From: Tenrec ecaudatus
Taxonomy: Eukaryota; Chordata; Mammalia; Afrosoricida; Tenrecidae
Assembly: GCF_050624435.1 (NCBI RefSeq)
Contig: NC_134536.1
Span: 128,410,758-128,474,757 of the forward strand
Direction: 5' to 3'
DNA: 64,000 nt
A model generated the notes under the pieces. That model was not told where the DNA came from, did not search any database, and saw nothing but the letters and a program-made list of their open reading frames with translations. The position numbers and the translations under genes are program-made. This document shows, in pieces, positions 47,401-59,400 of the stretch (position 1 is the first letter of the stretch; the number at the start of each line of letters is the position of its first letter).

Positions 47401-50400
47401 TGGCATCAGCTCCTCATTTTTCCCTTCCCTCCCCACACCCCCCTCCCTCATAATGATAATTTATAAATTATTATTTTGTCATATCTTGCCCTGTCCGATG
47501 TATCCCTTCACCCACTTTTCTGTTGTCTGTCCCCCAGGGAGGAGGTCACATGTAGAGCCTTGTAATTGGTTCTGCCTTTCCAATCCACCCTCCCTCTACC
47601 CTCCCAGTATTGCCACTCACACCACTGGTCCTGAAGGGACCATCCGCCCTGGAATCCCTTTGTGTTTCCAGTTCCTATTTGTACCAGTGTACATTCTCTG
47701 GTCTAGCCAGATTTGTAAGGTAGAATTGGGATCATGATAGTGGGAGGAGGAAGCATTTAGGAACTAGAGGAACATTGTATGTTTCATCGTTGCTACATCT
47801 TACCCTGACTGGCTCTTCTCCCAGAGAACTTTCTGTAAGGGGATGTCCAGTGGCCTACAAATGGGCCACCCCCCCCTCATTCACTGTATGTTTTTTTGTT
47901 CTGATGATGCCTGATACCTGATCCCTTCGACACCCCGGGTTGCACATACTGGTGTGCTTCTTCCATGTGGGCTTTGTGGCTTCTGAGCTAGATGGCCGCT
48001 TGTTTACCTTCAAGCCTTTAAGACCCCAGACACTGACTCTTTTGATCTCCAGGCACCATCAACTTTCTTTGCCACAATTGCTTATTTACGGGCTTTGTCT
48101 TCAGCAGTTGCGATGGGAATCATCATAGAATGCCAACTTAATAGAAGAGTATTCTTGCATTGAGGGAGTATTATTTGAGTGGAGGCCCAATATCCTCCTG
48201 CTAACTTAATACTAAACCTATAAATATATTCACATAGATCTATTTCCCTATCATATATAAATATATTTATATATATATATATGAACATGCCTTTATTTAG
48301 ACCTCTATAAATGCTCTTTGCCTCCTAACTCTTTCCTCTATTTCCTTTGACTTTCCTTCTGTCCCACTATCATGCTCAGTCTTCATTTGGGTTTCAGTAA
48401 TTCCTCTTGGTTACATTACCCTTCATCACTCCCTACCAGACCTCCTACACCTTCCTCACCACCTCTTTGGATCACTTGTTGTTCCCTTGTCCCTGAGTTT
48501 GTTAACACCACTACCTTTCTCCCCACCTCCACCTCCAGAACCGTCGGTCCCGTTGTTTTGTTCTCCAGATTGTCCATCTAGCCTATCTTATTTAGACAGA
48601 CCTGTGGAGATAAAAACATGCACAAAAACAAGACAGCAAAACCAAGCAACAGTACACAACAAACCATGACAAACACAAGAAAGAAAAGCTTGTAGTTAGT
48701 TCAAGGACTATTTGTTGGCCTTTAGGAGTGTTTTCCAGTCCAGTGTGTTGGGGTGCCACATCCTGGCCCCAAAGTCTACCTTCAGCATTCCCTAGGGACC
48801 TCGCCGCTTCGTTCCCTTGCTGTTCTGTTGCACCCCCTTAGTGTTTTGCCTCAGTGTGGCGGGATCAGATTGGGTGCAGTTCCCATACTGTGTCTCCGGT
48901 GTTGTCCTCTGTAGAGCTATGGGTCCGTGAGGGGCATCATGTCTCATAGTGGGGCCAGCCATGTGGTCCTCTCTGTAGACTGGCTGCTCTAATCGGGAAC
49001 ATCGTCTTCAAGGCCTGGTGGGCCAGGAAGTGCATCACTCTCCTCTCTTCCCCCTTCATCTGTTCCCGTGTGCTCCAGTCATATATGTCCCTCTCCCGCA
49101 GCTGCAGATTCAGTGCCCTCCTTTGAGATACATTCTTCTGAGGGGAGGGGCAGGTGTCCACATCGTAGTTGGGATTGGGGTGGCCCCTCATCCCCAAACC
49201 ATTTGCTACAGCAGCGACCTCCCACTTTCTATCCCTCTCAACCTTCCTTCCTTTTCCCTCATCAGAATGGAGCTAAGGGCAATATTCGTTTGCCACTGAC
49301 AGGCTTGAACTGGGAAGGGAGTTTGTAGGGTAGTTTGCTTGTTTGCTGGCTTTTTAATTCTGAGATTTTTTAACTCAGCAAAGCTCCATTGAGCATCTAG
49401 TGTGTTGCAAGCGCAGGTCGACAGACTGTTTCTCTGAGCATCTCCGTCGGGGATGAGAGAGAAACATCAAGCTCCTGATGTTTGCCAGCTATTGATGTGC
49501 GTTCTTTGCTTGGCAGCCTCCCGGGCCCAACAAGGAGAGGTGATGAGGTTGGCATGTCGTTTGGATCCCAAGACTAGTTTCCAGATGGCTGGGGAGTGGC
49601 TAAAGTACCAGCTCTCAACCTCGGTGGATGCTGCGCCCATGAACGGTAAATGTTTGCCTTGCGGTATAGCAAAACCGATCTTTTTGTTTTGCAGCATAAT
49701 CAGTTCTTTGTTGTTGTTTTTATTACCTTACTCCAGTCACCATCTTGACCGATTTCAATTGAACGTTTTTGAGCTTTTCAACCAAGTTCTTGCACAGGAA
49801 GCTCAGGACGACTACCTTATCAGCCAAGCAGAGCAGTTCAGCTGCTTCTAAGTCAGCTGAAGGCCTTTGGGAAAGGCTGCTTTTTGTAGTCCCACGAGCC
49901 CCCTCTGCCCACTGGTGCATGGCAGGTCTCTCCTCCCTTGTCTTCCTAGCCCATGCTGTGGGTGGTGGAGGAGAGTGGTTTCCAAGCACGTGGTCCCTTT
50001 CCCAGGGCATAGTGACTGGGCACCAGATTTGGCACTCAGTCATTCTGAATGTTCACAGTGGACTCGGAAGGCCCCAGACGTCTAGTAATGTGACATTTTG
50101 TGGAAGCATGGTTCTGTTGTGCCTTTAAGGAGCTAGTGAATGGCAGCGTTATATGGAAGCAAGAACAGCAATTTGTGAACCATTTTGCCTGTGTTGTTGG
50201 GGTCTTAGGCTCCGGTGGTATTTGTGAACTTGGAGGATGACAGTTTCTGATAACAGTCTTTCCAGGGCCAGGATGCTACTGGATAAGCAGCAGTCTGTGT
50301 CTTGTACCCGTTTCTTGTTGGAAGGCCTTTTAGAATACTAGTAGGCCCCCTTGAGTCCAGCTCCCCTGGATATGTAGTGCTGCCCGATAGGGGTGTTGTA

Positions 50401-53400
50401 GGCTGCAGTCTATGGGAGCCGATCGCCAGTTCTTTTCCTGCAGAACCACTGTGTGCCCTCCCGCTGCCCACCTTTCAGTTAGCACCCGGACAGTAACCAT
50501 GGCAGCACCCGATTTCTGTAGTTGAGTATAAAGAGGAACAATAGTGGACTTAGTATTGATCAAGTGCCTGGTTTTGATGCTTACACACACATTCACTTCT
50601 CACCGTGGTTTTACAGACAAGGCCCTCAGGTGAATCCAGGCAACTTGGTGTTTAGCGGTGGAGGCTGGATAAGGACCTCTTCTGCCTTCAGCACACGTGC
50701 TCTTTGTATTTGTTTTATGAAAGAAGCCAAATTGCCCTATTACTTCAACGGTGAAATTGCCAAGTGGTCTCTATGGCCCTCCTGTTTCTCTGTTCTGTGA
50801 TCCTGCAGAGAGGGAGGGAGGGAGGGAGAGAGAGAGAGAGAGTGTGTGTTAAAACCCTGTTCTCCTACAGCCGGAGGAACTGGAGAGGGCAGCCTCTGCT
50901 CCATCTTCTCGCCTTCATTCGTGCAGTGGGAAGCCATGACTTTCTTTTTGGAATGTGTGATCAACCAGATGTTTCGAACACTAGATAAAGAAGTAAGTAA
51001 CTCTTATTGCATAAAAGTTGTGTTTTTTTTTAAGTTGGCAGGAGAATAGAAAACGTATTAATTAACGTATTAATGCAAGACGTTATAGAAAAGGAAACTG
51101 AGCCTCTGAGTGGTTGAAAACATGGCCTAGTTCAGCTATCCCTGTATCTCTAACTCAACTCTAAAGGCTACAACATCTGGTGCCCATGTTTAAGGATGAC
51201 ACTACGAGCCTGTAGTAAGTAGACTCCTCAAGGAGGGTGACTTGTGCTGGAAATCTAAACTTGAAAACCTGAAGAGCTCTGTAGGTACCAGAGTAGTTAC
51301 GTGGCTAGTCTCCATCAGCAATGCTCAGTCCGTACCTCTTATTTTTGGTTTTTGTTTTTCATGCATTTCATACACTGAATCACCTTTCTCTTATTAGGTA
51401 GGTCTTATTGTAGCTCTGATGTAGCTCCAGTGTTTGGGTAACAGTGTTTACCAGCGTAGCATGTTACTCTGACTGAGATCTTGGTTATCACAGCACACTG
51501 TGGGGTGATGACACTTTGATGCATGCTGGGCTGGGTTGGAGAAGCAGTCTCTACGGCCTTGCTCAGATAAGGGACGCACAGTGTGGTTTCCACGAGGATA
51601 GCACACTGACTGACTCGCGTTCTCATGGTGCGTTACTTAAGCACTAGAAAGAGCCCATTGGAAAAGTAGTCACAGGACCCGGTCAGATGGTTATAGAAGA
51701 GAAACTAAAGTGGGACACAAATAGGAAGGAGATTCATCTTTGTTAGTAATCAAAGAAATGCACATTCAATAAGCTCATTTTTAACCTACTCAATAAGTGA
51801 AGCTTTTCAGGATTGATCATGACTGTCTCTGAGCCTGGGCAGGGCTCGGGGGTGGGCAGGGCACAGGTGGGCAGAGGACTCACCGCCTTTTAGAGCAGAA
51901 AAGCAACTTGACTTAGAAATCTTAGAAATTCATGACTTTGGACCCATTAAATCCAGTCATCTCCAAAGTTTGTGATTCTTATCCAAATGACATAAGTGAA
52001 AATGGTAGGAGCTACCCATCTCCCCCACCCGCCCCCTCAAAAAACGGTGTATGAGTGTTAGTGGTATTGCCAGCGGTAAAGCCCTGGAGACGTCCGGGGG
52101 TGGAGAGTACCACATCCCAGTATGGCACTTGGCAGCACTGTTGATGAGAATTTTCAACAGTGGGCTAACAATTTGAATGGTAAAGACTAAAAGGCAGCAT
52201 CTAAAACCACACATGTACCACATATGACCATGCGATTACATATTTACCATCATCGAACGGGAGCTAAACAGATGGACGTGGGAACAGCTGAGCAGCCTCC
52301 TTCCTCATCTGTCTGCAGGAAGTTCCTGTGAGTGAAGGCATAGAGCTGCTGCAGATGGTCCTGACCTTCGCCACCAAGGATCCCCTCATCCTGTCCTGTG
52401 TCCTCACCAACGTCTCGGCCCTCTTTCCCTTTGTCACCTACAGACCAGAGTTCCTGTCCCAGGTCTTCTCCAAGGTAAACTCCACCTGCTTCGTACACGT
52501 GAGCCGGCTTTTCTGAGCGGAGGAATGTCTTCGCTGCTGTTGAAAGTGTGTGGGGGGAAGCCGGCTGGGAAACACCGGCAATCGTGTTAGTCACGCTGCT
52601 TCCTCTGGGCCTGGCCCTTTAGAGAGAGACGCGTCTGAGAACCAAGGTATACCGACAGATGCCATTCCCACGTGGCAGTGCAGTTACCAAACGTGTGTGC
52701 CAGGAAGGGAGAACCGTTTTCACGAGGGACAGTTCCTGAGCCAAACTGCAGTGACTAGAGTGCCCCCGGAGATGTGGCCGTCAGAAGGGATGTGGTGTGG
52801 GGGGTGGGCGTGCCTGCAGGAGTTTGGTGGGGGTAGAACACAAAGAAGCCAGTGGAACAAGAAAAATGTTACCAAGAGGAGCCAGCCTCAGAAGGTGGGC
52901 CTTTTACAAGAGAATCGGCGTAGAGTTTTCCAAAAGCCAGTGTCATGTGAGACATGGCAGAGGGCCGTTGGAGATTTAAAAGCATTGGAGAGATATGACA
53001 ACTGTTAACCTTGACTGTGTCCTGATTTTGGGGGGAGGGAGGAGTACCTTCAAAACTTTCTTTGAGCCATGGAGGAGTTCATATGTGAAGTGGGTTTTGA
53101 ACTGGGATGGGGGTGCTGTCCCCCATGCTGGGTGATGGAACCCTCCAGGAGTGGGTGGGAGAGAAGTCCGCTGGGCTTGGCCTTGGCCTTGATTGAAGCT
53201 GCTCATCCAGGCCTTAAGTGTGCATTGAGCACTGCGCATGGCAGGCGCGACGGGAAGGCGCGGCAACGAGTTAGGGCTTGTCCCTGGAACTAGAATGTCC
53301 AGGGAGGAGCATCAGTAAGCATTGTTGGCGTGCCAGGCAGCGGGAAGTGCTCTGGAGAAGGAGATCAGGTATTGAGAGCATCGGGGTCCCCTGTCAGTTG

Positions 53401-56400
53401 GGGAGGGGACTTGTGAGTGGAAGGATGGTAAGGCGGTTTTCTGGTTTCTAGCTTGTGGGCGTAGGAGCGTGCTGGGCCACCACCTGCGTGAGCATTCTGG
53501 CCCAGGAGGCAGGACAGGAGCAAGGAAGAGAGGAGGGTGCTTTGGCTCAGAAGTGCTGTGTAGAACAGGTGTAGCGGGGTCACCATGCCGCAGGCCTGGA
53601 CTTGAGGGCGTGGCGAGACAGTGACGGTGCACCGGCACCCGCTGTAGTCGCAGCCTAGAAAGGAGTATGTCAGGAGCGTTGATGGATCGGCCAGCCCAGC
53701 GAGTCCCCATTGGTCAGTGGGGACAGGAGGAAGGGTGCAGTGTCCCCAAAGGAACGAGAGAGAGCTGGTCAGAGAACTGCACGGCGCGGTATCAGAGGCA
53801 ACACAGACCTGGGAGATGTCCTTCCTGCCATGAGCCCCACACTGAGCTGTGCTTCTTCATTGTGGCCCGGGCAGAACCGGGTTGCTAAGCACTGCGTGTG
53901 AGGCTTGCAGACGGGATCAGAGAGAAGAGGGTTCTTTTGATAAAAAGTGGAGGGAGGCAGGCATCACCGTAGCTGAGAGTCAGAGGGGCCACGTGGCTTG
54001 TTCTGGGATTCTGTGACCTTCTTTCTAAACTGTGTGACCACAGCTTTGTGAGTCTCAAGCGTCTGTAAAAACACCTGCCCCCTGCACGTCTGAAGCTGTG
54101 CTCCCTCAGGGAAAGCCCTTTGGGGTTTCTGTTGCAAATTGTCTAGCTACTGCTGAGAAATCTGATGGTCTGCTCTTCCTTCCTTCCCCTCAGCTGTTTT
54201 CAGTGGTCACTTTTGAAACTGTTGAAGAAAGTAAGGTAAGACCATTATTCCGTCGAGAGCCTGACTTGAGAGCCTGACCCTGCCTCGGGGTGTCTGTGGA
54301 AGGGTGTTTGCCAAAGGCACTGGGTGGCCACTGCGGTTTAGATGTTACGGTACAGAGAGCTCAGTGCTAGGGCTCACTGCTGACTCTCCTCTCTGGTGGT
54401 TTTCTCTGCCTTGCTTGGGGGCTGCACTCTTTCTTAAAATCGTTTTATTGGGGCTCATACAACTCTTATCACAATCCACACATACATCCATTGTGTACTG
54501 CACACTTATACATCTGTTGTCCTCATCATTCTTAAAACTCTCGCTTTCCGCTGGGGCTCCTGGAATCAGCTCCTCACTTTCCTCCCCCCTCCCCCCAGGG
54601 GATGGTGCACTCTTAAGAGCACTTAATGAGCATCAATACATAGCTCTAGAGATGTGGATTCAAGTGATAATATTACATACTTTGCCCAGAATGTAACTGT
54701 GGGCCAATGGCGACTGTGAATGTCAATCTATTCAACCCTTTACATTTGTGAAGCTTCAATGCAAACTTGTCTCTGGTTCTGGGCAGCACCCATCAGTTAT
54801 TTTACTTTTGAAGTGACCGCGTCTTTGTTGCCTTCCTCTTGGCAGCCCCCGAGAACCCGGGCAGTGAGGAATGTGCGGAGACATGCTTGCTCCTCCATCA
54901 TCAAGATGTGCCGGGACTACCCGCAGCTCGTGCTGGTGAGCAGCCCCTGAGGCCTGTCCACGCGGCTTTTCTTCCTCCTTCAGCCCAGCCCTAGTGACTG
55001 CTCCACAGACAGACACATTTAGAGACTGGCCTCTTCACGGTTGGCTCTTTGCCTGCCTCCCTTTTGTAGTGCAGCTGAGACACGCAGATACACCTCTCCC
55101 TTGTAAAAGAGCGCTTCTTTCCGAGGTAGCTGGTTTTCCCTGTGAACGTACAGTTCTTTAGTGGGTTTTGTGACATTCTTTACCGCCTAATTTGGAGAGA
55201 AACCAGACCCACCTGGTTTGGGGATTTCAGTAAGAAATTTTACATTCCTACAGAGTACAAATTAGCCAGAAATCCCTGTGCTGAGTGCACAGAAGGTGTT
55301 TGTTGCCACGTGAATAGAAACAAACAGCTCTTTGCCTGTGAAGGGACCTGGAAAAGCTCACGTTGAACAAGGTCACTGCTGTCACCCAGGTGCTCCAGAC
55401 AGTGGCCACTTTCTGTCCAACTGGCCTTCCTAATCACCACACTAGAGAAGAGGCTGTGACCCCGTTACATAGTGACAGCCTTCTAGGCCCGACCTCCTTC
55501 TTTCCCTCCCGTTGATCCGTCCGTCCGTCCGTCCATTGGTCACCAACCCTGCTTCTCTCCTCTGCTCCGCAGCCCAATTTTGACATGCTTTATAACCATG
55601 TGAAGCAACTCCTCTCCAACGAGCTGCTCCTGACCCAGATGGAGAAGTGCGCCCTCATGGAGGCCCTCGTTCTCGTTAGCAACCAGTTCAAGGACTACGA
55701 GCGGCAGAAGGCCTTCTTAGAGGAGCTGATGGCGCCGGTGGCCAACATCTGGCTCTCTGAAGACATGCACAGGTAGAGGAGACTGCCCCGCACAGCGCCC
55801 TCTAGGGGCACTCCAGCCCGCCCCCCCCCCCCCCCCAGTCTGTTCATGAGCCATGCCCGGGCAGGGCTGAGGCAGCGTAAGCAGATTGAGGTGTGGTTCT
55901 GCTGTTCACAATTGCTGACATTCTCTGAAAGTACCACTTGCTGCCCCGAAGTGTAGCAGAGAGGAGGGAATGAGTGTGCTCACGCTCGTGAGACAACGAG
56001 CACATCAGCACAGGGACTATGGAAAGGTGGAGACTGAGACCGTCGGTCACCAGTGCCAGCTGTCGTCTGCTTTCTCAAGCATAGAATCTTTTGAATTCTT
56101 AAAGTGCTGCTGATAACCATCCAGTGGTAGAGCCAGGCAGTTGAAGCTTTCAAAAGACAGCTGGCAATCTGTGTGACCTTCTCAAATGGTCACAACTCTC
56201 CTCCGGGTTAGAGACCCAGGGCTGCGCCGTGTCTGGGGGGGAAGTTGTTCTCCTTTAGCCCGCAGCGTTCAGGTAGAACTTGCCTCCCCGCCCAACCTTC
56301 AGAGTGCTGGGAGACGTTGACGCCTTTCTGGCCTATGTGGGCGCGGACCGGAAAAGCTGTGACCCAGACCTGGAGGATCCCTGTGGCCTGAACCGAGCTC

Positions 56401-59400
56401 GGGTGAGTGAGCCCCTCCGGGGCGGCGCGGCTCCTTCATGAGTGTATGTCCTGTTTCCCATGGGTTTATTTTCTCTACTGCTGCGAGAAGGCTGGTCGTC
56501 CACATCCCTAAGCTGCGTATTTTACTTCTGTGGACCTGAATTATCGAGCTGGTCCCCACCACAGAGTGAATGACTTGTTTATGAAGGCATTAGTGAGGGG
56601 GCACCCCCTCCAAAAAGAATTTTTTTTTAATCTATGTATTTAAATTCTTTGCATAACATTTATCACCTTCAAGGTAATCTCCATTACACTTAATACAATT
56701 GTCAAATCTGCAATTCCATTCTTGGAAACATTTTTCAAACTCATCTGTTTGGATGGCTGACAGCACCTCCCTCGTTTTTTCTTCCCCTCTTCTGCATCGT
56801 CAAACAGAACTTCACAGCTGCACACTGGTCTCTTGAAAGGACCATCACACACATAAAAAAACCCTGAGGTTCGAACAAAACTGCTTTTATGAAAAAATTC
56901 ACTGACACGAACCTTCCCAGGCAATGCCACTGGGTGCACTAACTCAGCAAGTTGCTCGATGCTCACTAAGCGGGAAAAATACGTACTACAAAAGCTTCAC
57001 CCAGCGGACACTTTTTTTCAGGTTTTTTTGTGTTTTTGTCTTGGTGGGTATTTTGGCTTTGCTGTTTCTAAGGTACCATTAAGTCAAATTTCTAACTCAA
57101 GGAGTCGAGCCATGCCATAGGATTTTCTTGACTGTAATCTACTGAAGCGCTTCATCCAGTCTGTCTCTCCCAGGGCTGCTGGGTGGATTCAAACCACCAA
57201 CCTGTCGGTTAGCAGCTGAGGGCTTATCGGGGCCTCTGTTTCAGATCCCTAGATAGCTCTGAAGAATGAAAGTGTCCTCGGGAAGTAGGTCAGAGATTGG
57301 TTAGCAGGGTGGACTCCATTACTCTCTGGCATTTTAAGTACTGCAAACTGATATTTTGTGGTTCTTTGCTGTTCAAATAAACTTTGCTCCTGGCTCCATT
57401 ATACCAAAAGTCACATTAGTTAACCAGCAACTACTAGGCCTACTGCAAAGAGCAAGGGCAGTGGGGCAGGGGTCTTAGGAGTCTAGTTGGAGGGTGCAGG
57501 GTGGCTAAGCCATCTCATTGTCCACGATTGATTTGACTCAATGATACCTCAACAACAGTAAGGGCACAACCACGCTTCCTTCAAGAACGGCCTGGGGACT
57601 ATGTCGCGTTGGGAGAGGGACAGCGGGTGGAGGCTGAGGGAGCTTTCATTCCCTCCCACCTCCTCGTCGCTGTTGCCATTGCCCCGAGTAGATCTGATAG
57701 CCGTTGGCCTGCCATCTCTCCTTTTGTGCTTACCTTTCATTTTGCCATTTTTCCCAGATGCGTTTTTGTGTGTATAGCATTCTGGGCGTCATAAAGCGAA
57801 CTTGCTGGCCCAGCGACTTAGAAGAGGCCAAAGCTGGGGGGTTTGTGGTGGGTTATACACCCAGTGGAAATCCAATCTTCCGGAACCCCTGCACAGAGCA
57901 AATTCTGAAACTTCTTGACAATTTGCTTGCCCTTATCAGGTGAGTCAGAGTAATGGTTTTTATCTGCTGTGTCTTCTTTCCGACCATTGTGGGGAGTGAT
58001 GGGGGATTAGATCTTGCTTCTTCCCAGAAGTGAGCTCCTTTTAGAAGTAACAGCTCTCACTTGTACGGCCTTACATTTCGTGTATGTGAACTCGTGGACA
58101 GGATGCCAAATGACCTTTTTAATTGTGAGCCTCTTCCAAGCTCTTCTCCCACTTCCTTCTGTCTGAGCCGTGCTCTCGTGTGGCCTGTGCGTGCCTGTCA
58201 TGAAAGGAGCCCTTCATTGGGAGCATGGCAGTTTGTTTCGGCCGTGCTTCTTTGGGCGCTGTTCAAATACACCGATATGAGCTCATCAGCGAAGTCCCTG
58301 GCCTCAAGTGAACCAAACATCCACCGGCCGAATGTGCCAAAGGAGGGGAGTGAGAGTTACCATTTTTCATTTCAGTTTTCTGGGTCTTTGCTTCTCAAAG
58401 TACAGTCCTCAGGCCACCGGGCTGAGCAGGCATCCGAGAATCTGTTTGCAATCAGAATCAGGGCCTCGGGCCCCTGAAATCGTCGTCTACATTTCGTTCC
58501 CAGGTGTCCTTATTAAAGGTGGTCTAGACCCCTGGGCTAGCGTATTCCGAGGAAAGGAAGCCAAGTGTAGCGCAGACTTGGTGGTATGAGACCTGTGTGC
58601 TGTCACGGTGTTTTCTCAAGAGGAAGGTCGATTTGGTGTAAAATTCATACTCTTCCTGACAGAGCCGCGTTTGAGTGCCTTTTATACCCCACTGTACTAT
58701 TTCTAAGTTAGAGCTTGAAGCTCTGCTCCAGGGCCGCTTGGAGAAACCACATTACTCGAGTCCCCGAGAAGCTCTGCCAGCTCTTGGCCAGAGCCTTGGA
58801 CTCAAAGGTTCTGTGCTGGTTTCGACCAAAGCGGTTGGGTGGAGTGCCTGAGAGAGTTATCATGGTGGTACACATCTGCTGACGTAGACACCAGTATTTT
58901 GTTCTGCTTTAAAAGGAGAAAAGGTTTCAATACATAAATATGGTTTGAGTGTTGAGAAGGTAGTTAAAGATTTAGTCTTGTTTCCGTATTGTTGTTTGTA
59001 AACACAACGTTGTGCAGCTTAGAGAAACGTGAGTGTGATGGAGTCGTGAGGGCAGAAGGTTTGCCTGTGGCCCAGGCTCTTGCTGTGAGTCCTCTGGTGG
59101 CCCTGGAGCAGGAGACCAGGAGGGAGGACCAAGACCTGGAAATGGCCTTCATCGCTGTTTGGCTTAGGAGACCACAGCCATAGAGTGATCATACTGGTAT
59201 TTTTCGAAAAGAGTTCAATGTTTTTTGATGAAGTATCAATTAAACCCAAAATTGTTGGCTGTCGTTCCTGAGCAGCTGGTCTCCTTTAGTGTACAGCTGG
59301 AGCAACTAGGGTTTGCTCTCTCCTTTATTTGTGTGTAGGTGAGTTTTCACAGAGGGCACATGCAGGTAGCCAACACACACGTCCAGACACTACCATGCCC

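Larger units (their letters stand above)
46188..49516 (+). other. XPO5: XPO5 intron 12
   Basis: AfroSINE at 46345-46475, an old L1 at 46790-47262 and copy E at 47275-49192, after which the L1 appears to resume briefly. 49260-49516 shows nothing. Confidence 0.65.
49646..52318 (+). other. XPO5: XPO5 introns 13 and 14 (exon 14 excepted)
   Basis: Microsatellite at 50811-50850 and a MIR-like piece around 51080-51180 (aggaaactgagcctctgagtg). Otherwise no recognised repeat or frame. Confidence 0.6.
52475..54845 (+). other. XPO5: XPO5 introns 15 and 16 (exon 16 excepted)
   Basis: Intron 15 (1.7 kb) shows no repeat I recognise. Intron 16 holds copy F at 54432-54605. Confidence 0.6.
54936..57757 (+). 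other. XPO5: XPO5 introns 17 to 19 (exons 18 and 19 excepted)
   Basis: A (CCGT)n run at 55516-55535, poly-C at 55822-55839, a mariner relic at 56595-57000 and an AfroSINE at 57070-57232. The remainder is unassigned. Confidence 0.6.

Noticed and set aside
48937..49197. Small protein gene of 86 codons
   Set aside because: Lies within retroelement copy E and crosses its target duplication.
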